Shown: one piece after another, positions 7,122 to 12,674 of the stretch
Numbering within the stretch: the stretch's first letter is position 1
Layout of the letters: every line of letters starts with the position of its first letter
From: JAFRXK01 sp045603305
Lineage (GTDB): Bacteria; Bacillota; Clostridia; Lachnospirales; Lachnospiraceae
Length of the DNA: 12,674 nucleotides
Direction: 5' to 3'
Assembly (NCBI GenBank): GCA_045603305.1
Contig: JAZULV010000125.1
Location: 1 to 12,674 of the forward strand
Notes under the pieces: generated by a model
The model's database searches: none
What the model was told of the DNA's origin: nothing
The model's input: only the letters and a program-made list of their open reading frames with translations
Position numbers and translations under genes: made by a program

Positions 7122-7796
7122 ATGGAGCAATACAAGCAGGAATTTATTGAGTTTATGGTAGATTGTAACGTACTTAAGTTTGGTGATTTTGTAACTAAGA
7201 GCGGAAGAAAGACTCCTTTCTTTATTAATACCGGATTTTACAGAACCGGCGCTCAGTTAAGCCGTTTAGGTGAATATTATGCGAAGGCGATTAATGATAA
7301 GTTTGGTACAGATATTGATGTGCTTTTCGGACCTGCATATAAGGGCATTCCTCTTACTGTTACAGCGTCTATTGCTTTTAACAAGGAGTATGGCAAGGAT
7401 ATCAAGTATTGTTCAAACAGAAAAGAAGTAAAAGATCACGGTGATAAGGGCATTCTCTTAGGAAGTCCTATAGCTGATGGAGATAAGGTAGTAATCATTG
7501 AGGATGTTACTACCGCCGGAACATCAATCGGTGAGACTCTTCCTATTATTAAGGCCCAGGGAGATGTGGATGTACTTGGTCTTGTGGTATCTGTAGACAG
7601 AATGGAGCGCGGACAGGGTACTAAGTCAGCTCTTAATGAGATTAGAGAGAAGTATGGTTTTGAAACTACTGCAATTGTTACTATGGCAGAAGTGGTAGAA
7701 CATCTTTATAACAGACCATACAAGGGCAAGATAATAATTGATGATACATTAAAGGCGGCAATCGATGCATATTATGAGCAGTATGGTGCAGAATAA
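7122..7796 (+). CDS. pyrE: Orotate phosphoribosyltransferase
   Basis: The enzyme joins orotate to PRPP to form OMP, the fifth step of UMP synthesis, in the cytoplasm. The 224-residue protein shows the family landmarks in order: SGRKTPFFINTG (27-38), FGPAYKGIPL (69-78), the flexible catalytic loop NRKEVKDHGDKG (99-110), and the PRPP-binding motif VVIIEDVTTAGTSI (123-136). The length is normal for the bacterial form. The start follows AGGAGG at 7106-7111 with a slightly long 10-base spacing. It heads a run of five closely spaced genes, and the next gene overlaps its end. No other pyrimidine gene is in the window, so pyrE is separated here from the usual pyr cluster. Confidence 0.97.
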   Translation: MEQYKQEFIEFMVDCNVLKFGDFVTKSGRKTPFFINTGFYRTGAQLSRLGEYYAKAINDKFGTDIDVLFGPAYKGIPLTVTASIAFNKEYGKDIKYCSNRKEVKDHGDKGILLGSPIADGDKVVIIEDVTTAGTSIGETLPIIKAQGDVDVLGLVVSVDRMERGQGTKSALNEIREKYGFETTAIVTMAEVVEHLYNRPYKGKIIIDDTLKAAIDAYYEQYGAE

Positions 7797-8229
7797 GAAG
7801 TTAATAAAAGGAATAGTTGTGCTGGTATTTCTGATATATATGTTCAGTCTGATATATTTTCTCTTCTTTTCTGAAAGATATGGAAGAACCGAGGCTGTAG
7901 ATTATTACCGATATAATCTGCAGCCTTTTAAAGAGATAGTACGTTATTGGAAGTACAGGGATGTTATAGGCTACAAGATGGTTATTATCAATCTTGTAGG
8001 TAATGTGGGTGTGTTTATTCCTTTCGGATTATTACTGCCGATTATATATAAACCTTTAGCGAAGTGGTACGCACTTTTGCCGACAGGTATTATATTTAGT
8101 AGTGTTATAGAGTGTATACAGCTTGTAACCCGGGTAGGAACTCTTGATGTAGATGATGTGATTCTTAATGTATCCGGAATAATGCTGGGACTTGCAGTTC
8201 TTAAACTTGTGTGTTTTATCAGGGAGTAG
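7783..8229 (+). CDS. VanZ-like integral membrane protein
   Basis: The protein (148 residues from this start) matches the VanZ-like family: NLQPFKEIVRY (45-55), NLVGNVGVFIPFGLLLP (70-86), and IECIQLVTRVGTLDVDDVILN (109-129). Hydrophobic helices lie at about 8-29, 68-88, 96-116 and 126-146. VanZ gives low-level teicoplanin resistance in one enterococcal operon, but most relatives are uncharacterised, and a resistance role here cannot be claimed. The start is uncertain: in-frame ATGs at 7765, 7774 and 7783 all lie inside pyrE and none has a strong ribosome binding site. I chose 7783 because it leaves the shortest overlap (14 bases), which suggests translational coupling to pyrE. Confidence 0.85.
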   Translation: MVQNKKLIKGIVVLVFLIYMFSLIYFLFFSERYGRTEAVDYYRYNLQPFKEIVRYWKYRDVIGYKMVIINLVGNVGVFIPFGLLLPIIYKPLAKWYALLPTGIIFSSVIECIQLVTRVGTLDVDDVILNVSGIMLGLAVLKLVCFIRE

Positions 8230-8232
8230 TTT

Positions 8233-8559
8233 ATGAAAGAAAAGGGCAAATACGTTAGAAAAATTGATAGAAAAAAATTAAGTGGTGCGTCTGTAATAGC
8301 CTTGCTGACTTTTATTACAGGCGCGGCTTTTTTTGCCATGGGTATGTATATGATAGTATATCCGGCCGATAGGGATGTTGTGACTCCGGCAGCTTTTGGC
8401 TGTATCGCATTGCTTTTGTCAGTAGTAGGTATAGTTACAGAATGCATTGGTTTAAAGAAATATAAAAGGTTATTTTTATTTGACAAGTGGGGAATTGGAT
8501 TAAATAGTGTTATGTTTGTTGTAACTGTTGGAGTATATGTGTGGGGATTATTATCCTAA
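8233..8559 (+). CDS. Small three-helix membrane protein, possibly DUF6142
   Basis: The 108-residue protein begins with a very basic segment (MKEKGKYVRKIDRKK) and then has three hydrophobic helices, at about 19-43, 51-73 and 86-106. The basic start suggests a cytoplasmic N-terminus. The layout, with GCIALLLSVVGIVTECIG and YKRLFLFDKWGIGLNSVM, recalls the DUF6142 family of small clostridial membrane proteins, but this is from memory and tentative. Its ribosome binding site (GGGAG, 8222-8226) overlaps the stop codon of the VanZ-like gene and only three bases separate the two genes, so they are co-expressed and may act together. The function is unknown. Confidence 0.8.
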   Translation: MKEKGKYVRKIDRKKLSGASVIALLTFITGAAFFAMGMYMIVYPADRDVVTPAAFGCIALLLSVVGIVTECIGLKKYKRLFLFDKWGIGLNSVMFVVTVGVYVWGLLS

Positions 8560-8602
8560 ACGCGATATATGTATAGTTGTAGCGATAAGAAGAGGTTAGT
8601 GG

Positions 8603-9190
8603 ATGAACAGATTAAAACAACAGATGGAGTTTATCCTTGAGGTAGACAAGCTTAAAAAAATAAAGAGACAGACATATCTGTCCGATGGTTTAGGAAAGGA
8701 AAATGACGCAGAGCACTCCTGGCATCTTGCCCTTATGGCAATGCTTCTTAGTGAATATTCTAATGAAAAGATTGATACCCTCCGTGTTATGAGCATGGTT
8801 CTCATACATGATATTATTGAAATAGATGCAGGAGATACTTATGCATACGATGAAGCAGGCAATGCTACCAAGCGTGAGCGTGAGGAGAAGGCGGCGGCAA
8901 GAATTTTTGGCATGTTACCGGAGGACCAGGAGAAAATGATGTGGGAGCTTTGGGAAGAGTTTGAGGCATGCGAGACTCCTGAATCAAAGTTTGCCAATGC
9001 TTTAGACAAAATGCAGCCGCTTATGCTCAATGATGCGACCGGTGGAAGGGCATGGATGGAGCATGGTGTGGCAAAGTACCAGATAGTAAACAGAAATGCT
9101 AAGGTTCATGAGGGTTCAGAAGAGATATGGAACTGGATAAAAGACATTATAGATAAGAATGTTGAGATGGGGCATATTAAAGACGAATAG
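8603..9190 (+). CDS. HD-domain phosphohydrolase, YfbR/HDDC2 type
   Basis: The 195-residue protein is an HD-domain hydrolase of the YfbR/HDDC2 group, whose known members remove phosphate from (deoxy)nucleoside 5'-monophosphates with a divalent metal. The metal site is complete: His38 (AEHSWH), His69-Asp70 (LIHDIIEIDAGD) and Asp135 (ALDKMQP). RQTYLSDGLGKENDAEHSWHL and ELWEEFEACETPESKFA are typical of the group. Length is normal. AGAGG at 8591-8595 precedes the ATG by seven bases. It lies in the pyrE operon 43 bases after the small membrane protein, and a role in nucleotide turnover or clean-up fits that context, although the exact substrate cannot be read from the sequence. Confidence 0.92.
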   Translation: MNRLKQQMEFILEVDKLKKIKRQTYLSDGLGKENDAEHSWHLALMAMLLSEYSNEKIDTLRVMSMVLIHDIIEIDAGDTYAYDEAGNATKREREEKAAARIFGMLPEDQEKMMWELWEEFEACETPESKFANALDKMQPLMLNDATGGRAWMEHGVAKYQIVNRNAKVHEGSEEIWNWIKDIIDKNVEMGHIKDE

Positions 9191-9230
9191 AGTTGAAAAG
9201 GAATAGTTGATAAAGAGGTAAGCGTTGTTT

Positions 9231-11330
9231 ATGGATTACAGAGACATTCTTAGGGCTGAGAATGAATTGGCAGAGGAAAGATATGAACTGGTGATTGAAA
9301 GAATACGAAGTATTGCAGGTGAAAATGTGCTGCCTGAAAAGGAACAGGCGTATTTTAGTTCAGTGGCTGAGTTTATCTGTATTGTTGCCGATTTGTTTGA
9401 GGATATTAAAAGTGGTGAAATTAAAAATCATACTATAGAGAAGCATCATAGTATTAACGAAAAGATGTACAGTGATATATTAGAGAAGAATTATGAGACA
9501 AGCTTTGCAAACCCTGCTTATGCGGTGACACAGTTTGGCAGAAGTCAGGGCCAGATGCTTTCTTTTCTTTATGCGGAGATAAGAGGTATAATTGCTTACG
9601 CTTATGAGTACAGGCTTTTAGAGCTGACCAGTGTTCTGGAGCTTTTTGTTCAGGTGTATAATCTTTATGAGTTAAAGCAGGCAGGCGAGCTTTCAGAGAG
9701 GGATCTTGAAAGTGAACTGAAAGAGACTATTTATTATTATGTAAGTGATTACTGTGATGTTACCGTTACCCACAGAGTTCGTGAGCAGGTGGATTCATCC
9801 CTGAAGTTTGCAGTGGATATCGTAATGAACAGCGATTTAAGCGACTTGCGTTACTTGTATACTTATGGTGAGTATATTTCTGATAATGAAATTAAGGTGG
9901 CAGAGTTTTTAAATTCTTTGTCACAGGAAGATATTGATGCGATGGCATCTACTTATACAGAAGGGTACCGCCGAGGCTTTGAACTTGCCGGCATTGACTT
10001 AAGCAAGAAGAAAACTGTAGAAATTCGATTCCGAGTAGGTTTCGAGCGAATGATTAGGCAGGCTGTTAAGAATTTTGAAACAATGGGTCTTGAGCCGGTT
10101 GTTTTCAGGTCAGCGGTAAGTGTAGTTAATAAGAAGCAGCATTTAAGAATCGGTTATTACGGCGGCATACCTAACAGCCAGTATGATTATGACCACAGAT
10201 TTGATGATGCTCTATTTTTGGACAAACCTTTCAAAGAACGCAAGCTTGCCATGATGAAGGTAGCCTATGAGGAGTATAAGGATAAGGCGAGGGTGTATGC
10301 CGGGCCTGCCGTTATGGAGACCTTCGGTGAAGCACCAAAGAGCCTGATTGCTAAGCCGGAGAGCCTTACTTTAAGTGAAAAGCAAAGAGGTATCAGTACT
10401 GCTTATGCTTCTGAGGCAGCAGAACTTGTTAATAACTATATTCGCGGCGAGGAAAGAAGTTTCACCATTATTTCTTTCCCAATTCCTGAGATAGGTGAAG
10501 ATTTTGAAGAGATTTTCAAGGAAACAATTAAGATAAATACTCTTGACTATGTGATGTACAGGGATATCCAGCAGAGAATTATTGATGCCTTAGATAGTGG
10601 TGTGGGTGCACATATTCTTGGAGGAAATGGCAATAAAACTGATTTGACTGTGAGTTTTCATGAGCTTAATTGCCCTGAAAAGGAAACAAACTTTGAGAAT
10701 TGTCTTTCAGATGTGAATATTCCTTTAGGAGAGGTATTTACCTCACCGAAGCTTTCAGGAACAAACGGAGTTCTTAATGTATCCCAGATATATATTAATC
10801 AGGTGGAATACAAGGATTTGTGGCTTAAGTTTGCTGATGGTAAGGTCAGTGATTATGGATGTTCAGTTTATGACAGCGAGGAGCAGAACCGCTCACTTAT
10901 TAAAGAGACTTTGCTTTATAATCATGACACTCTTCCTATGGGCGAATTTGCAATCGGAACTAATACTGCAGCATATGCGATGGCAAAGAAGTACGATATA
11001 ATAAATCGCTTAAAGATTCTTATTATTGAGAAGATGGGACCTCATTTTGCCATAGGCGACACCTGTTACTCTCATTCAGAGGAGGTTAAGGTATATAATC
11101 CTGATGGTAAAGAGATTACCGCGAGGGAAAATGAATGTTCATCATTAAGACATACTGAACCTGGGAAAGCCTATTTTAACTGCCATACGGATATCACCAT
11201 TCCTTATGACGAGATTAAAGGTATATGGGTAATTGGGGCTGACGGCAGCAAAACACCGATTATACTTGAGGGCAGATTTGTACTTCCGGGTACAGAAGCT
11301 TTGAATGAGGCTTTTGATAGTATTGGTTAA
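9231..11330 (+). CDS. M29-type metalloaminopeptidase with long N-terminal extension
   Basis: The C-terminal half carries the motifs of family M29 (aminopeptidase T/AmpS, thermophilic aminopeptidase), cytoplasmic enzymes that remove N-terminal residues from peptides using two metal ions. Likely ligands are Glu501 (PLGEVFTSP), Glu572 (MGEFAIGTN), His605 (EKMGPHFAIG), Tyr613 and His652/Asp654 (CHTDI), with Glu600 as the probable base; all are present. M29 proteins are usually near 410 residues. This one has 699, the first ~300 being a largely helical region (rich in Tyr, Glu and Leu) that I do not recognise. Two starts are possible: ATG at 9231, 12 bases after AGAGG, or TTG at 9225 with better spacing. 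I took ATG. It appears to be the last gene of the pyrE operon; no clear terminator follows. Confidence 0.85.
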   Translation: MDYRDILRAENELAEERYELVIERIRSIAGENVLPEKEQAYFSSVAEFICIVADLFEDIKSGEIKNHTIEKHHSINEKMYSDILEKNYETSFANPAYAVTQFGRSQGQMLSFLYAEIRGIIAYAYEYRLLELTSVLELFVQVYNLYELKQAGELSERDLESELKETIYYYVSDYCDVTVTHRVREQVDSSLKFAVDIVMNSDLSDLRYLYTYGEYISDNEIKVAEFLNSLSQEDIDAMASTYTEGYRRGFELAGIDLSKKKTVEIRFRVGFERMIRQAVKNFETMGLEPVVFRSAVSVVNKKQHLRIGYYGGIPNSQYDYDHRFDDALFLDKPFKERKLAMMKVAYEEYKDKARVYAGPAVMETFGEAPKSLIAKPESLTLSEKQRGISTAYASEAAELVNNYIRGEERSFTIISFPIPEIGEDFEEIFKETIKINTLDYVMYRDIQQRIIDALDSGVGAHILGGNGNKTDLTVSFHELNCPEKETNFENCLSDVNIPLGEVFTSPKLSGTNGVLNVSQIYINQVEYKDLWLKFADGKVSDYGCSVYDSEEQNRSLIKETLLYNHDTLPMGEFAIGTNTAAYAMAKKYDIINRLKILIIEKMGPHFAIGDTCYSHSEEVKVYNPDGKEITARENECSSLRHTEPGKAYFNCHTDITIPYDEIKGIWVIGADGSKTPIILEGRFVLPGTEALNEAFDSIG

Positions 11331-11432
11331 CAGTAGAGTCTTTAAATGTACATTTGGTAGTATTAATTGATATAAAAAGATTGTCTTAAAATAAAATGAA
11401 TCGTTTGATGTTATTGAATGGTACGAAAATGA

Positions 11433-11461
11433 TTGACGTTGGTAAAGTGTGATAGTAAAAT
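11433..11461 (+). promoter_or_regulatory. Near-consensus promoter of purE
   Basis: TTGACG (11433-11438, five of six) and TAAAAT (11456-11461, five of six) are separated by exactly 17 bases. Transcription would start near 11468, leaving a leader of about 29 bases before the ATG, with AAAGGAG at 11482-11488 as ribosome binding site. This is the strongest promoter match in the window. Upstream, 11344-11355 is a perfect 12-base palindrome (AAATGTACATTT). Confidence 0.7.
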
Positions 11462-11496
11462 CATTATAGAAAAAATGAGACAAAGGAGATTTCATT

Positions 11497-12006
11497 ATGG
11501 CTAAAGTAGGTATTGTAATGGGAAGTGATTCAGATATGCCTGTGATGAGCAAGGCAGCTGACATCCTTGAGAAGCTTGGTGTGGATTATGAGATGACAAT
11601 TATTTCTGCCCACAGAGAGCCTGACGTATTCTTTGAGTATGCAAAGAGCGCAGAGGCTAAGGGATTTAAGGTGATTATCGCCGGAGCAGGTATGGCAGCT
11701 CATCTTCCGGGCATGTGTGCGGCAATATTCCCAATGCCTGTTATTGGTATTCCGATGCATACCACATCACTTGGAGGCAGGGATTCCCTTTATTCTATAG
11801 TACAGATGCCTTCAGGCATCCCGGTTGCAACAGTTGCAATCAATGGTGGTGCGAATGCTGGTATCCTTGCAGCAAAGATTCTTGCTACATCGGATGCTGC
11901 ATTATTAGATAAGCTTAAGGCTTATTCAGCATCTTTGAAGGATCAGGTGGTGGCTAAGGATGCAAGATTGCAGGAAGTTGACTACAAAGCATATATGCAG
12001 AAATAG
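11497..12006 (+). CDS. purE: N5-carboxyaminoimidazole ribonucleotide mutase
   Basis: PurE rearranges N5-CAIR to CAIR (class I) or carboxylates AIR directly (class II) in step 6 of purine synthesis. The 169-residue protein has the complete set of motifs: GSDSD (9-13), SAHR (37-40) with the catalytic His39, AGAGMAAHLPG (62-72), SLYSIVQMPSGIPVATVAI (97-115) and NAGILAAKIL (120-129). SAHR instead of the SAHK type favours class I, which needs PurK for the preceding carboxylation; no purK is in the window, so that assignment is an inference. Family members of this length form octamers. AAAGGAG stands eight bases before the ATG. The gene starts a new purine transcription unit that probably continues into purM. 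Confidence 0.97.
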   Translation: MAKVGIVMGSDSDMPVMSKAADILEKLGVDYEMTIISAHREPDVFFEYAKSAEAKGFKVIIAGAGMAAHLPGMCAAIFPMPVIGIPMHTTSLGGRDSLYSIVQMPSGIPVATVAINGGANAGILAAKILATSDAALLDKLKAYSASLKDQVVAKDARLQEVDYKAYMQK

Positions 12007-12022
12007 GATTTCTGCAATTTAT

Positions 12023-12072
12023 GCACACGCCAAAGCAGAAGAAATTGTCACTGAATGACACTTTGGCGGTGC
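12023..12072 (+). promoter_or_regulatory. Bulged stem-loop after purE
   Basis: GCAC-A-CGCCAAAG (12023-12035) pairs with CTTTGGCGGTGC (12061-12072), twelve pairs with one bulged A. Inside, TGTCA (12046-12050) pairs with TGACA (12056-12060) around five bases, directly against the closing strand. The structure begins 17 bases after the purE stop. No U-run follows, so it is unlikely to be a simple intrinsic terminator; it may stabilise the purE transcript or take part in attenuation before purM. Confidence 0.5.
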
Positions 12073-12097
12073 TGTACATTACGTTGTTAATAAAACA

Positions 12098-12118
12098 CAT
12101 ATCGGGGAACCCGATATG
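12098..12118 (+). promoter_or_regulatory. Strong hairpin just before the purM ribosome binding site
   Basis: CATATCGGG (12098-12106) and CCCGATATG (12110-12118) are perfect inverted repeats separated by GAA. The hairpin ends six bases before GGAGG (12125-12129) of purM. As RNA it would be stable and leave the ribosome binding site free; as DNA it is a near-perfect 21-base palindrome that could bind a dimeric protein. No U-run follows, which argues against a terminator. Confidence 0.5.
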
Positions 12119-12135
12119 ATGAATGGAGGATAATT

Positions 12136-12674
12136 ATGGATTATAAGAACGCAGGTGTGGATATTGAAGCTGGATATAAGTCAGTAGAGCTTATGAAGAA
12201 GCATGTTAAGGAGACTATGAGACCAGAGGTACTTGGTGGTATCGGTGGATTCTCAGGAGCTTTCTCTCTTGCAAAGATTAAGGAGATGGAGAATCCTATC
12301 CTTTTATCTGGTACAGATGGATGTGGTACAAAGGTTAAGCTTGCTTTCCTTATGGATAAGCATGATACAATCGGTATTGACTGCGTTGCTATGTGTGTAA
12401 ATGATGTTGCATGTGCAGGTGGAGAACCATTATTCTTCTTGGATTATATTGCATGTGGTAAGAACTATCCTGAGAAGATTGCAACTATCGTAAAAGGTGT
12501 TGCAGAAGGATGTAAGCAGGCTGGAGCAGCCTTAATCGGTGGTGAAACAGCAGAACATCCGGGTCTTATGCCGGAAGAAGATTACGACTTAGCTGGTTTT
12601 GCAGTAGGTGTGGTAGATGAAAAAGACCTGATCACAGGTGCAGACTTAAAAGATGGAGATGTGCTTATTGGTAT
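12136..12674 (+). CDS. purM: Phosphoribosylformylglycinamidine cyclo-ligase, 3' part cut by window end
   Basis: AIR synthetase uses ATP to close FGAM to AIR, step 5 of purine synthesis, directly after the PurL step. About 179 codons are present, roughly half of the usual ~340, and the frame is open to the last base. Visible motifs are ILLSGTDGCGTKVKLA (55-70), GIDCVAMCVNDVACAGGEPLFF (80-101) and GGETAEHPG (135-143), all typical of PurM and related ATP-binding AIRS proteins. Dimeric cytoplasmic enzyme in known members. GGAGG at 12125-12129 precedes the ATG with good spacing. It lies 129 bases after purE with two hairpins between, and no clear separate promoter, so co-transcription with purE with some control at the hairpins is likely. 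Confidence 0.96.
   Translation, partial: MDYKNAGVDIEAGYKSVELMKKHVKETMRPEVLGGIGGFSGAFSLAKIKEMENPILLSGTDGCGTKVKLAFLMDKHDTIGIDCVAMCVNDVACAGGEPLFFLDYIACGKNYPEKIATIVKGVAEGCKQAGAALIGGETAEHPGLMPEEDYDLAGFAVGVVDEKDLITGADLKDGDVLIG

Noticed and set aside
11421..11433. CGAA upstream of purE as a possible Bacillus-type PurBox
   Set aside because: Flanking bases do not match AWWWCCGAACWWT and no inverted partner box is nearby.

Overview
The window looks like the chromosome of a low-to-moderate G+C anaerobic Firmicute, most likely a member of the Lachnospiraceae (Clostridia). This rests on the AT-rich spacers, the strong AGGAGG-type ribosome binding sites, a single-chain ~1250-residue PurL, a VanZ-like protein next to pyrE, and the general style of the proteins. 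The placement is an inference from sequence character, not a database match. All recognisable genes are on the + strand and nearly all concern nucleotide metabolism.

Region 1 (1-2711) holds an unusual two-gene unit. An extended -10 promoter precedes a PurF-family protein that keeps the PRPP-binding site and all four Fe-S cysteines but has lost the glutaminase nucleophile and its other active-site residues. Forty bases later comes a sigma-70-like protein. It keeps recognisable regions 1.1, 1.2-2.2 and 3, but the promoter-melting segment is degenerate, region 4 is absent and the C-terminus is very acidic. This pair is the least conventional part of the window.

Region 2 (2712-6661) is purL, a complete FGAM synthase with an intact glutaminase. 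It has its own candidate promoter and a leader of about 120 bases with a palindrome and a nested stem-loop. Region 3 (6662-7032) is non-coding and is filled by a composite repeat: a long imperfect hairpin with a perfect 11-bp inner hairpin, then ~84-bp tandem units.

Region 4 (7033-11330) looks like one operon: pyrE, a VanZ-like membrane protein overlapping its end, a small three-helix membrane protein, an HD-domain phosphohydrolase of the YfbR/HDDC2 type, and a long M29-type aminopeptidase with an extra ~300-residue N-terminal part. Region 5 (11331-12674) returns to purine synthesis: purE behind a near-consensus promoter, then purM (cut by the window end) after a spacer with two strong hairpins.

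Together PurL (step 4), PurM (step 5) and PurE (part of step 6) cover consecutive steps of IMP synthesis, and the PurF-like protein belongs to the family of step 1. PyrE makes OMP from the same PRPP pool, and the HD protein probably trims (deoxy)nucleoside monophosphates. No tRNA, rRNA, CRISPR array, transposase or phage gene was seen, and no known purine riboswitch or Bacillus PurBox could be recognised.
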